Shown: piece by piece, positions 54,815-63,834 of the stretch
Layout: every line of letters starts with the position of its first letter
How positions within the stretch are numbered: position 1 is the first letter of the stretch
Source: Fibrobacterota bacterium
Lineage (GTDB): Bacteria > Fibrobacterota > Chitinivibrionia > Chitinivibrionales > Chitinispirillaceae
Reading direction: 5' to 3'
DNA: 64,000 nucleotides
NCBI GenBank assembly: GCA_023436145.1
Contig: JAEZKP010000023.1
Location: 62,001 to 126,000 of the forward strand
The notes under the pieces: generated by a model
What the model was told of the DNA's origin: nothing
Databases searched by the model: none
The model's input: the letters and a program-made list of their open reading frames with translations, nothing else
Made by a program: the position numbers and the translations under genes

Positions 54815-55462
54815 ATGGTGACCAATAAAAATTCTATCCTCAGACTTTCACGATACAAAAACGCCTTATACCGGTTCAAAACTATAGGCTTTTTCAAGAT
54901 TTTTTCTGATTACCTGGCCGACGCCGTAGGAGTAACCAGTGCCCAGGTCCGTAAAGACTTCTCCCTTTTTGGAATCTCTGGAAATAAACGGGGTGGCTAC
55001 CAGATCGATGCCCTGATCGAAAAACTCAATGATATCCTGGGAAAAAATGAATTGCAGAAAGTGGTTTTAGCCGGTGCAGGAAACCTGGGAACTGCTCTTA
55101 TGAAATATAAAAGCTTTGAGAAAGAGGGGATTAAAATCGTAGCAGCATTCGATATCGATCCGGCTAAACATAACCCCAAACTTTCGGTGCCTGTTTTCCC
55201 GCTTGAGGATCTCGAAGATTTCGTTAAAAGCAATAATATAAAGATTGGAATCATCAGCGTCCCGGACATTGCTGCCCAACATACTCTGGATATCATGATA
55301 AGAGCAGGAATCAACGGGGTATTAAACTTTGCTCCCATTCAGCTTAAAACAGCCGAGCAGTGCATAGTAAGCAATGTCAATTTAGAGACAGAACTGGAAA
55401 ATCTCATATATTTTGTAAATGCTCTTCAGAAAACACCCCATGTGCGCATTGCGGACAATTAA
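54815..55462 (+). CDS. rex: Redox-sensing transcriptional repressor Rex
   Basis: The start is the ATG at 54815, with ACAGGAG at correct spacing; a GTG at 54797 lies before that site. This gives 215 residues. The N-terminal winged helix contains YLADAVGVTSAQVRKDFSLF and GGYQIDALI. The Rossmann domain has VVLAGAGNLGTALMKYKSF and AAFDIDPAKH, followed by IGIISVPDIAAQHTLD. Rex binds DNA until NADH rises. It is divergent from hydCDBA, whose promoter contains a Rex-like site. Confidence 0.96.
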   Translation: MVTNKNSILRLSRYKNALYRFKTIGFFKIFSDYLADAVGVTSAQVRKDFSLFGISGNKRGGYQIDALIEKLNDILGKNELQKVVLAGAGNLGTALMKYKSFEKEGIKIVAAFDIDPAKHNPKLSVPVFPLEDLEDFVKSNNIKIGIISVPDIAAQHTLDIMIRAGINGVLNFAPIQLKTAEQCIVSNVNLETELENLIYFVNALQKTPHVRIADN

Positions 55463-55463
55463 A

Positions 55464-56378
55464 TCACCATCGCTTATGTTTAAAAAACAGAAGTGACGCG
55501 CTCAATGCCAGTATTGATAAGAGCATAACCAATACAAATGCAGCAGGGTTATCCTGCAGCGGAATTCTGACATTCATCGAAAAAACGCTGACCACAAAAG
55601 TGGGTACCATTATTGCCACAGTCAATATGTTAAGTGTTTTCATGAGGCTGTTCAAATTGTTGCTCACTATAGAAGCACGGGCCCCGGTAAGACTGGAGAT
55701 GATATTGGAATAGATTTCGGTCTGCTTGAGGCACTGATTATTCTCGATCCAGATGTCATCCAGAAATTCCAGATTAGTAACACCGAAACCGATTCTGGAT
55801 GCATTATTCTTTAGCTTTTCGATAAGTACTGCATTGGAATGGATTGCATTTAGATAATAAACCAGACTTTTCTCCAGTGAAAACATGTGAAGTAAGAACT
55901 TGTTCTCCACTGAGGTGCTGACTTTCTGCTCCAGTTCATCGGATATCATATTTATTACGCGCAAATGCTGCAGGAAATGGGATATGGAGCGGTAAATTAT
56001 TTTTAACATCACATCCAGTAGTGCGTTTACTTCATAACTGTTTTTACCATCAAAAAGAGGGACATCTTCACTTATAAGGATTATCATCCGGTCCTTAAAC
56101 ACGAAGATTCCCATAGATGACACCTTAAAGAGAAACTGTTCGTTTGATGAAAAGTTACGGGGACGTTTGAAAATTACTGCAAAATGGTTTTTTTCAAATT
56201 CCAGTCTTGAGAGCTCATCCGGATCAAATGCGGAATTGACAGTGTGTTCATCCAGCTGAAAATTATCGGTTAGAAAATCTATCTCATTTTTATCCGGGCT
56301 GATAAAAACCAGAATCCTGGAATCCTCTTTCTCGCTGGCGACAATCGCTCCGTTTTCGATTTCAAACTTCTTCAGCAT
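55464..56378 (-). CDS. CorA-family divalent-cation channel with variant signature
   Basis: This is a 304-residue CorA-like protein. It has an N-terminal cytoplasmic alpha/beta domain, long stalk helices (about 130-240) and two C-terminal membrane helices (about 245-268 and 279-298). The signature after the first helix reads FSMNVRIPLQ, that is SMN in place of the usual GMN selectivity motif. A positively charged tail (FFKHKRW) matches the family. It probably moves Mg2+ or a related ion, though the altered motif may change selectivity. It converges with rex, two bases apart. Confidence 0.85.
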   Translation of the reverse strand: MLKKFEIENGAIVASEKEDSRILVFISPDKNEIDFLTDNFQLDEHTVNSAFDPDELSRLEFEKNHFAVIFKRPRNFSSNEQFLFKVSSMGIFVFKDRMIILISEDVPLFDGKNSYEVNALLDVMLKIIYRSISHFLQHLRVINMISDELEQKVSTSVENKFLLHMFSLEKSLVYYLNAIHSNAVLIEKLKNNASRIGFGVTNLEFLDDIWIENNQCLKQTEIYSNIISSLTGARASIVSNNLNSLMKTLNILTVAIMVPTFVVSVFSMNVRIPLQDNPAAFVLVMLLSILALSASLLFFKHKRW

Positions 56379-56556
56379 ACAAAAACCTTGAATTGGCGAA
56401 ATATGTTCACAATCCGCAGTAAAATAGCATGAGCGATTTTCCTGCTATTTCATTATCTTACCGGAATCTGCAACCGCCAGAATTCAAGATAGCGGATCTG
56501 GATGCCTTTATAGGTCTGTAAAGCAAACGAGCAGCTTTTCAGCGGCTCAAAAGCTC

Positions 56557-56847
56557 TTATTCTGCTTTCTTCTTAGCAACCTTCTTCTTGGCAGGTGCAG
56601 CAGTTGCAGCTCTGGTGCGTTTCGGTTTAGGTGTTTCGGCAGCGACGACCTCTTCCTTCTTGACAGTTGCCGTCTCTTTTTTCTCCTTCACTTCCTTTTG
56701 CTCTTTGCTTTTTGAAAGCTTTTCCTCTTCTTCCTGAATCTCTTTTTCGGCCTGAGCCCAGTCCTGAATATGGTAACCATGCTGACCACCGCGTGCCAGA
56801 AACAGTTCATATGCACGTTTTGCGATTCTCTCCTGAAGTGACTCCAT
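56557..56847 (-). CDS. DUF2934 protein with Lys/Ala-rich tail
   Basis: This is a 96-residue protein. Residues 1-40 carry the DUF2934 motif (IAKRAYELFLARGGQHGYHIQDWAQAEKEI), whose function is unknown. The rest is charged, with E/K-rich coiled coil and then a PKPKRTRAATAAPAKKKVAKKK tail that recalls histone H1-like nucleic-acid-binding tails. A strong ribosome-binding site (AAGGAGG) precedes the start. No partner is adjacent. Confidence 0.85.
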   Translation of the reverse strand: MESLQERIAKRAYELFLARGGQHGYHIQDWAQAEKEIQEEEEKLSKSKEQKEVKEKKETATVKKEEVVAAETPKPKRTRAATAAPAKKKVAKKKAE

Positions 56848-57153
56848 TTACTGCCTCCTTTTTGGTGTTATCAAATGATGTTGAATAAAGATGTGCCCTG
56901 GTGATCCAGTATCTTAAAAAGAATCTGAATAGTACCTAAATATTTAATTTTTAAGAGATAATTATATATTATTGAACCGGTTATTATCAATGCACATCTG
57001 TTTTTTTACAATATTCGGACCAGATTTTTCGGCCAGCAAACTCTTCGTGTGGCTCTGGATTATATAACTAAATAAATCTATTATTATGGAATTGAGCTTT
57101 TATAAAATTATTTTCCACTCAACAGCATTTTTTACACTTTTTTAGAAACAGCT
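56848..57153. other. 306-base divergent intergenic region
   Basis: This AT-rich gap lies between the DUF2934 gene and iorA. It should hold promoters for both, but I see no box pair strong enough to mark. Confidence 0.4.
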
Positions 57154-58881
57154 ATGAACCAAAAAGAAAACATTATTCAATTTCTCTCAGGAGATGAAGC
57201 ACTGGGAAGAGGTGCTTACGAATCAGGCCTTAGTGTGGCCTGTGCATATCCAGGCACCCCCTCTACTGAGATACTACAGTATCTTTCCCAATATGGTGAA
57301 GTCGACTCTCAGTGGTCGGTAAATGAGAAAGTTGCTTTCGAAGTAGCTTTAGGAGCAGCTATCGGAGGAGTTCGCAGCCTTTATGCCTCAAAGCATGTTG
57401 GATTAAATGTAGCCATGGACCCACTGATGACAGCCTCATATACCGGAATAAACGCCGGTTTTGTGATAGTTGTTTGCGATGATCCCGGCCTGCACTCCTC
57501 TCAAAATGAGCAGGATACCCGCTGGGTCAGCATTTATGGCAAATTGCCTATGATTGAGCCATCCAGTCCTTCCGAAGCTTACCGTTTCATTAAAGAAGCG
57601 TTTGTGCTCAGTGAGCAGTATGACACCCCGGTCCTTTTTCGGATGACTACACGGGTTGCACATTCAAAGGAAGATGTGGTAATCGGAACACGCACTGAAG
57701 TCGCAAAAAAAGCGATTCCCCTAGACATTTCCAAGTATGTGATGGTTCCAAAGAATGCTTTCAGACGCCACTCCATAGTGGAGCAGCGTTTGGAACAGCT
57801 GAGCAGATACGCTGAAAGTTCAAATTTAAACTGCCTCGAATCCAGCAGTTCTGATATTGGGTTTCTCACATCCGGAGTCTCTTATTATTACATTAAAGAG
57901 ATGTTTCCAAATGCTTCTATATTGAAACTGGGATTCACATACCCATTTTGTGATACCAAAATCAAAGAATTTTCCAAAACTGTAAAAGAGCTTTTCGTAG
58001 TTGAGGAACTTGACCCTTTTATAGAGGAACATGTAAAAACACTGGGGATACCTTTTAAAACCAAAGATCTCAGCTTCAGAATAGGCGAACTGCAACCTCA
58101 GGATATTCCACGACTGGTTCAGGGTTTACCACGGATACAGGTGGAATCAACTTCACGTAAACCGGTCCTTTGTCGTGGTTGTCCACATAGATTTGTGTTT
58201 ACGATTTTAAAAAAGCTTAAAGCGACTGTTGCTGGCGATATTGGATGTTATACTCTTGGGGCCACGCCTCCCTTGTCCTCTCTGCACACCTGTATCTGTA
58301 TGGGAGCAGGAATTACAATGCATGAAGGTTTACGGCGTGCACATCCTGACCAGAAAATAATAGGGGTTATTGGTGACTCCACTTTCATTCATTCAGGTAT
58401 AACCGGTCTTATTAATGCAGTTTACAATGGTGCCAGGGGTCTGATTATAATTCTGGATAATGCCACTACTGCCATGACGGGAGGTCAGAATCATCCCGGC
58501 ACAGGGCAGACTATCAGTGGCCAGAGTGCCCCCAGAGTGCTTCTGGAAGAGATCTGCAGAAGCTGCGGAGTGGCCAATGTGGATATCTTGACTCCTGTAA
58601 AGTTCAGGGAAATGGAGTCTCTTATACGGCAGAGACTGACAGAAGATGCTCTTTCAGTTATAATTGCCAGAGAACCATGCAGACTGGTTGAAAGCAGAAT
58701 GCAACCGGTTCCTGAGTATGATCAGTCCAGATGTAAAAAATGCGGTATCTGCCTTAGTATCGATTGTCCGGGGGTTATCAAAACTGAAGATGGTTACATT
58801 ACAGTCGATCAGGACACATGCACCGGATGTAATCTATGTGTAGAAATCTGTTCACCAAAAGCTTTGAGGCAACATGCATAA
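57154..58881 (+). CDS. iorA: Indolepyruvate ferredoxin oxidoreductase, alpha subunit
   Basis: This is a 575-residue thiamine-diphosphate enzyme that oxidises aryl-pyruvates to aryl-acetyl-CoA with ferredoxin. The N-terminal pyrimidine-binding domain starts with GDEALGRGAYESG and CAYPGTPSTEI. The TPP/Mg domain has DIGCYTLGATPPL, GVIGDSTFIHSGI and ILDNATTAMTGGQ. The C-terminus carries two [4Fe-4S] motifs (CKKCGICLSIDCPG and CTGCNLCVEICSP). It overlaps iorB by eight bases. Reduced ferredoxin from it could feed the bifurcating hydrogenase. Confidence 0.96.
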   Translation: MNQKENIIQFLSGDEALGRGAYESGLSVACAYPGTPSTEILQYLSQYGEVDSQWSVNEKVAFEVALGAAIGGVRSLYASKHVGLNVAMDPLMTASYTGINAGFVIVVCDDPGLHSSQNEQDTRWVSIYGKLPMIEPSSPSEAYRFIKEAFVLSEQYDTPVLFRMTTRVAHSKEDVVIGTRTEVAKKAIPLDISKYVMVPKNAFRRHSIVEQRLEQLSRYAESSNLNCLESSSSDIGFLTSGVSYYYIKEMFPNASILKLGFTYPFCDTKIKEFSKTVKELFVVEELDPFIEEHVKTLGIPFKTKDLSFRIGELQPQDIPRLVQGLPRIQVESTSRKPVLCRGCPHRFVFTILKKLKATVAGDIGCYTLGATPPLSSLHTCICMGAGITMHEGLRRAHPDQKIIGVIGDSTFIHSGITGLINAVYNGARGLIIILDNATTAMTGGQNHPGTGQTISGQSAPRVLLEEICRSCGVANVDILTPVKFREMESLIRQRLTEDALSVIIAREPCRLVESRMQPVPEYDQSRCKKCGICLSIDCPGVIKTEDGYITVDQDTCTGCNLCVEICSPKALRQHA

Positions 58882-59347
58882 TTCAAACGTTTACAATATA
58901 CTTTTCTGCGGAACCGGCGGTCAGGGTGTTCTGAAAGCATCAGAAGTCTGCGGTGTTGCAGCTGTAAATGCCGGGTTTAAAGTAAAAAAATCAGAAGTAC
59001 ACGGAATGGCACAAAGAGGTGGCTCTGTAGAATCCCATCTAAGATTGGGTAAGGATGTTTATTCTCCACTCATCATCCCTGGTCAGGCGGATTTTCTGGT
59101 TTCCTTTCATGAAGGGGAATCGAACCGGATGAAACATTTTCTTAGTCCACAGGGTATCGATTTCACACCATTTCTTCAAAAAGTCAGTCTGTTACCTGAC
59201 AGCAGATTTATGAACACCTTTTTCCTTGGAATTCTGGCCTCGAAACTTCCCATTCCGGAAGAACACTGGTTTGATGCCATAAAAACCGTTGTGGGAAAAA
59301 GGATTGATGAAAACATTGCGGTTTTTAAGAGAGGTTTAACTATTTAA
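58874..59347 (+). CDS. iorB: Indolepyruvate ferredoxin oxidoreductase, beta subunit
   Basis: This is a 157-residue gamma-type subunit of the 2-oxoacid oxidoreductase family. It has FCGTGGQGVLKASEV and VKKSEVHGMAQRGGSVESHLRLG. It is somewhat shorter than most IorB (about 190), mainly in the second half, but shows no internal stop. The 8-base overlap with iorA implies coupled translation. Confidence 0.92.
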   Translation: MHNSNVYNILFCGTGGQGVLKASEVCGVAAVNAGFKVKKSEVHGMAQRGGSVESHLRLGKDVYSPLIIPGQADFLVSFHEGESNRMKHFLSPQGIDFTPFLQKVSLLPDSRFMNTFFLGILASKLPIPEEHWFDAIKTVVGKRIDENIAVFKRGLTI

Positions 59348-59469
59348 TTTTGATGTGAACTGGACAAAGCGAAAGTTTTTCATTCAGTTCACATTCTGCC
59401 CCGTTTGACATAGGAAATTGGAAATCTGTATCACTATCAAACGAAATGTTTTTAATTTAAGGTTTACTG

Positions 59470-60780
59470 ATGGATATTACATACTGGAACACCCGGGAAG
59501 AGACTCTGGGTAAAGATGCTCTGAAAGAACTGCAGTTGTTAAGGTTACGCCAGACTGTTGAGCAAGCCCTTAAAACCGAATTTTACAAACGTCGTCTGCA
59601 CAAGGCCGGAATCAGTTCCGGAGATGACATAAAAAGCCTTGATGATATCCGGAAAATCCCGTTTACCACCAAAGATGATCTGCGGGAAGCCTATCCCTTT
59701 GCGATGCTGGCCATCGATATCCACGATGTAATCCGATTACACACTTCCAGCGGAACAACCGGTACACCTACAGTAATATATCACTCCCGAAGTGATATCG
59801 ATAACTGGACTGAACTGATGGCTCGCAGCATTATTGCCACTGGAGTCAACAGGGGGGATATTTTTCAGAACATGACCACCTATGGCCTTTTCACCGGGGG
59901 TTTGGGCTTTCATTACGGCGCGGAGCGTATCGGCATACTGGTTATTCCAGCCAGTTCCGGAAACACCAGCCGTCAACTAATGCTCATGCGTGACTTTGGC
60001 ACTACAGTAATACATGCCACCCCCAGCTATATGCTTCATATCTCCTCCCACATCAACTCTGGTGATATAAAGCGTTCAGACCTCAAGATCAGAAAAGCAT
60101 TTCTTGGTGCAGAGCCTTATTCTGAAGAAACCAGGAAAAAAATCGAAGAGTTACTGGACATCGATGCCTATAACTCCTATGGCCTCTCAGAGATGAACGG
60201 ACCTGGGGTCGCTTTTGAATGTGTTTACAAAAACGGAATGCACGTCTGGGAAGATGCCTTTTATCTGGAAATGATAGACCCTCGGTCCCTTGAAATACTC
60301 CCCGATGAAAGTGAAGGTGAAATCGTTTTCACCACTCTCAACCGTACAGCTACTCCTCTGTTGCGATACAGGACCCGCGATCTTTCCAGTGTACTGGGTG
60401 GAGAATGCGCATGTGGCCGTAAACATCGAAGAATCTCCAGAATAAAAGGCCGCAGCGATGACATGCTCATTATTAACGGGGTAAATATCTTCCCCTCACA
60501 AATTGAAGAGGTGATCATGAAGGTTCCTGAAGTGGGAACCAATTATCAGATCGTAGTAGATAAATCCGGTGCTCTGGATAAATTGACAGTCAAAACTGAG
60601 ATTTACTCAAAGATTTTCAACGGTGATTTCTCTATGCTTTCCAAGATAAAACACCGGCTTCAAACAATGATAAAGGATACCGTTCTGGTAAATCCGGCTA
60701 TAGAGCTGCATGAACCCGGCGGACTTCCGGTTTCCGAAGGTAAAGCGAAACGTGTATTCGATAATAGACCAAAGATGTAA
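59470..60780 (+). CDS. Phenylacetate-CoA ligase family protein
   Basis: This is a 436-residue AMP-forming ligase of the PaaK type. It has the P-loop HTSSGTTGTPTVIYHS, core motif NSYGLSEMNGPG, TPLLRYRTRDLS and the C-terminal hinge region RIKGRSDDMLIINGVNIFPSQIEEV. In iorAB clusters the enzyme is thought to run toward aryl acid plus ATP from aryl-acetyl-CoA, conserving energy. That direction is inferred here. It lies 120 bases after iorB and 23 before the ACT gene. Confidence 0.93.
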   Translation: MDITYWNTREETLGKDALKELQLLRLRQTVEQALKTEFYKRRLHKAGISSGDDIKSLDDIRKIPFTTKDDLREAYPFAMLAIDIHDVIRLHTSSGTTGTPTVIYHSRSDIDNWTELMARSIIATGVNRGDIFQNMTTYGLFTGGLGFHYGAERIGILVIPASSGNTSRQLMLMRDFGTTVIHATPSYMLHISSHINSGDIKRSDLKIRKAFLGAEPYSEETRKKIEELLDIDAYNSYGLSEMNGPGVAFECVYKNGMHVWEDAFYLEMIDPRSLEILPDESEGEIVFTTLNRTATPLLRYRTRDLSSVLGGECACGRKHRRISRIKGRSDDMLIINGVNIFPSQIEEVIMKVPEVGTNYQIVVDKSGALDKLTVKTEIYSKIFNGDFSMLSKIKHRLQTMIKDTVLVNPAIELHEPGGLPVSEGKAKRVFDNRPKM

Positions 60781-60803
60781 ATTGTTTTCAAAGGATCAAA
60801 GCC

Positions 60804-61232
60804 ATGGCTGAACAGATCAACATTTTCGTAGACAACAAACCTGGTCGTCTGAGCGGTATCACCCAGATACTGAGTGAAAACAATATTAACATCAGAGCGA
60901 TCGTGGTAAATGACAGAGAGCAGTTCGGGATAATTAAAATATTGGCAGACAACCCTCAGAAAGCTCATCATGCACTGACCGCCAGCGGTTATGCCTGTGC
61001 TCTAAAAAGAGTGCTGGCTGTAGTAGTTGAAGACAAACCCGGTGGACTTTATTCCCTAACCCAGAATCTGTCGGAAAGTGGAATCAACATTATCGATTCT
61101 TATGGATTTGTGATTGAATCCAGAAAAGAAGCGGTCTTATGCATTGAGGTCAAAGAATATGAGAATACCAGGCAGAATCTGGAGAAAAGGGGATTCAGAA
61201 TACTTAAAGGCAGCGAACTTTACGAACTTTGA
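60804..61232 (+). CDS. Tandem ACT-domain protein
   Basis: This is a 142-residue protein of two ACT domains (about 1-67 and 70-142). Each has the DKPGRLSGITQILSENNIN or DKPGGLYSLTQNLSESGIN ligand-site pattern. Proteins like this follow phenylacetate-CoA ligase genes in many anaerobes and probably sense an aromatic amino acid. AAAGGATC precedes the start. Confidence 0.92.
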   Translation: MAEQINIFVDNKPGRLSGITQILSENNINIRAIVVNDREQFGIIKILADNPQKAHHALTASGYACALKRVLAVVVEDKPGGLYSLTQNLSESGINIIDSYGFVIESRKEAVLCIEVKEYENTRQNLEKRGFRILKGSELYEL

Positions 61233-61632
61233 GTCTTCAGCAAACCTCACTTGCTCAATCGATTAAACTTATTTTTTATGCACAGGTAAATTTTGCCTAA
61301 TGGTGCTTTTCAGTAAAGTTTCTGTATTGTAACTGTACTGGAAGCACATTTTAGTTTTATCTCTATTCCTAAGACAATGGCACTATTTTTGAGCTTAAAA
61401 TAAGTTAAGCATACCCTTGTTTTTCTTGCCATCTCAGCAATTCAACTGCAAACCAATTCATCAATATCAATAATGAATTGTTTCTGCTAAGCCTATGAAA
61501 TCTCAGTTCAAATTCCCAAATTTATCCATGCTTGCCACCGTAGTCTTAATTAGAAGATCTTAAAAAGAGTTCAGAACACACCTTTTATGGGCTCATTTGA
61601 TTAGACAGGCATCTACAAAAGTAATAAGGATC
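61233..61632. other. 400-base intergenic region with nothing recognised
   Basis: This AT-rich gap lies between the ACT gene and the response regulator gene. I found no open frame, hairpin or convincing promoter. Confidence 0.4.
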
Positions 61633-62010
61633 ATGAAAGCGAATAAAATCATGATAATTGATGATGACCCGGTGATTAGAGAGCTTCTGTACTTCAATCT
61701 CAGTATGAGGGGATACGAAGTTGTAGCGTGTGCCAATGGTCAGAATGCTCTGGAAGTTTTCCCAGTAGAAAGACCGGATCTGATATTGCTGGATGTTATG
61801 ATGCCTGAGATGGATGGGTGGGAAGTATTGAAGATCTTACGCGATCACTATGAATCCAGTGATGTTAAAATTCTGATGTTAACTGCCAGGAGTACAGAAC
61901 GGGACAAATTAATTGGAAAATCGATATTGAAGGCAGATGAATATGTAACAAAGCCATTTGATCTTGAGTCATTACTGAGTCTGATCGCTACTTTATTACA
62001 ACAGGAGTAA
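61633..62010 (+). CDS. Single-domain response regulator (CheY-like)
   Basis: I prefer the ATG at 61633 (MKANKIMIIDDDP), after AAGGA, over an upstream in-frame ATG. This gives 125 residues. It is a lone receiver domain with the acidic pair IIDDDPV, the phospho-acceptor Asp in LILLDVMMPEMDGWE, a Thr/Ser in MLTARST and the Lys in VTKPFD. There is no output domain. It lies just before the PTS enzyme I gene (about 75 bases), and its partner kinase is not evident. Confidence 0.9.
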   Translation: MKANKIMIIDDDPVIRELLYFNLSMRGYEVVACANGQNALEVFPVERPDLILLDVMMPEMDGWEVLKILRDHYESSDVKILMLTARSTERDKLIGKSILKADEYVTKPFDLESLLSLIATLLQQE

Positions 62011-62083
62011 AAAAGTCTCTCTAACCTTTAATAAAGGCAGAATTTATGCTTTAAGCTACAAGCTTTATCCAGGAGAATGAAGA

Positions 62084-63799
62084 ATGCCTCATAAAAACAC
62101 TTTATCCAAACGTATCGAAATTACTGGGGATTCGCTTTCTCCCGGGATCGCTATTGGGAATACCTATCGATTCAAACAAATCGATCTTGAATCTTTGCGC
62201 AAAAACACATTCCCTATTGAAAATATTACTATCGAGCTGGAACGTCTGGACCACTCGATAAAAAAAAGCAAAGATCAGCTGTTAAGCCTTCAGAGAACAG
62301 CTTTGGAAAACCAGAAAAAAGATGTTGCTGATATTTTTGCGGCTCATGTCCAACTCCTTCAAGACCAGACTTTCATTCAAAGCATAAAAGATGCAGTCAA
62401 GCTGGAATTACTGAATGTTGAGCATATCCTTTCTGTAAAGATTGGAGATCTCGAGCAAAGCTTCAGCACAATCAGCAATGAAACTGTAAGGACCCGTTTA
62501 TTTGACATTCAGGATGTATACCAGCGTCTTCTTCGAAATCTTCTGGAAATCGAGCATGTTAGAGTCACTCCCCTCCTCAGATCAAAGAGTAACCCGATAC
62601 TTATCGCAGAGCATCTTCTGCCATCCGATATAGCACTTCTGGAGTTCCGAAAAATTGCAGGAGTAATAATTGAAGAGTCCAGTGCGGTATCACATGTGGC
62701 TATTATCACCCGTTCATTTGGAATTCCGGCAGTGATTAATGTTCCTGGCATTTCTACGCTGGTACATCCGGATAGTATCATAATAATTGACGGGTATGAA
62801 GGAAGAATTATTATCAATCCAACTCCTGCAGAGATTGCCTCCTATAAACGAAGAAGAAACGGCTTTGCAAAAAGGGAACAGCCTGCGGTTCAGCATCAGC
62901 GCCGCAGTATGACCAGAGATGGTATCAGAATACGACTGGAGGCAAATGCAAATACTCCCGAGGAGGTTAAAGATGCCATATCTGAAGGTGCTGAGGGTAT
63001 TGGACTGATGAGATCGGAGTTCTTCTACATGGGAAGACCTGAGTTGCCAGCAGCCGGGCAGGAGCTGGATTATTACAAAAGAATACATGAAGCAGCACAA
63101 GGACGCCCGGTTACCATTCGTTTACTGGATCTGGGTGCCGATAAAACATTGCCTTACGCCAAAGTCCCTCCGGAGCTTAACCCTCAGCTGGGGTTGAGAG
63201 GAATCCGATATCTTTTTGCCAATAAGGAACTTCTGGAAAACCACATAAAAAACGTTCTTATGTCAAGTAATTTCGGGGCCCTACGAGTCCTGGTTCCATT
63301 TGTTTCGATCATTCAGGAAATTGACTATCTGGAAGAACTGATTAAAAAGCTTATAGTGGAAAATCATCTTATCAGGGCACAGATCAAACTGGGCATAATG
63401 GTAGAAATACCCTCAGTAATATGGTCTCTTCCTCTATTTCTGCAAAAAGTGGATTTTCTCAGTATTGGTACCAATGATCTGATTCAGTTTACAGTAGCCA
63501 GTGACCGTGAAGATGGCAGATTAGAAGAATACCGAAAAGCTTCTATCCCTATTATGCTGAAAATGATTAATTATATAGTCAGAATCGCACACACCTATGG
63601 CAAAGAAGTATCTGTCTGTGGAGAAGCTGCATCTGATCCGCTTATTGCCTCACTTTTAATCGGAGCGGGTATAAGAGAACTTTCGGTAAGAGTAAATGCT
63701 TTGCAGAAAATACGTAACGAGATTGAAAGTAAATCATTGGATCAAACCGAAGTCGCAGTAAGAGAATATCTGGAGGCGATAAAGGATGATATTCTCTAA
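62084..63799 (+). CDS. ptsI: Phosphoenolpyruvate-protein phosphotransferase (PTS enzyme I)
   Basis: This is a 571-residue enzyme I, normal length. The N-terminal phosphohistidine domain has His204 in SSAVSHVAIITRSFGIPAV. The PEP-binding TIM-barrel has EGIGLMRSEFFYMGR, VTIRLLDLGADK, LGLRGIRYLF and the late FLSIGTNDLIQF. The C-terminal catalytic Cys is Cys512 in SVCGEAASDP. It starts phosphotransfer from PEP to HPr. No HPr or EII gene is in the window, so it may serve regulation or an HPr encoded elsewhere. Confidence 0.95.
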   Translation: MPHKNTLSKRIEITGDSLSPGIAIGNTYRFKQIDLESLRKNTFPIENITIELERLDHSIKKSKDQLLSLQRTALENQKKDVADIFAAHVQLLQDQTFIQSIKDAVKLELLNVEHILSVKIGDLEQSFSTISNETVRTRLFDIQDVYQRLLRNLLEIEHVRVTPLLRSKSNPILIAEHLLPSDIALLEFRKIAGVIIEESSAVSHVAIITRSFGIPAVINVPGISTLVHPDSIIIIDGYEGRIIINPTPAEIASYKRRRNGFAKREQPAVQHQRRSMTRDGIRIRLEANANTPEEVKDAISEGAEGIGLMRSEFFYMGRPELPAAGQELDYYKRIHEAAQGRPVTIRLLDLGADKTLPYAKVPPELNPQLGLRGIRYLFANKELLENHIKNVLMSSNFGALRVLVPFVSIIQEIDYLEELIKKLIVENHLIRAQIKLGIMVEIPSVIWSLPLFLQKVDFLSIGTNDLIQFTVASDREDGRLEEYRKASIPIMLKMINYIVRIAHTYGKEVSVCGEAASDPLIASLLIGAGIRELSVRVNALQKIRNEIESKSLDQTEVAVREYLEAIKDDIL

Positions 63800-63834
63800 C
63801 AATACACTATGTATGCTTAGCGGTGAAAGATCCC

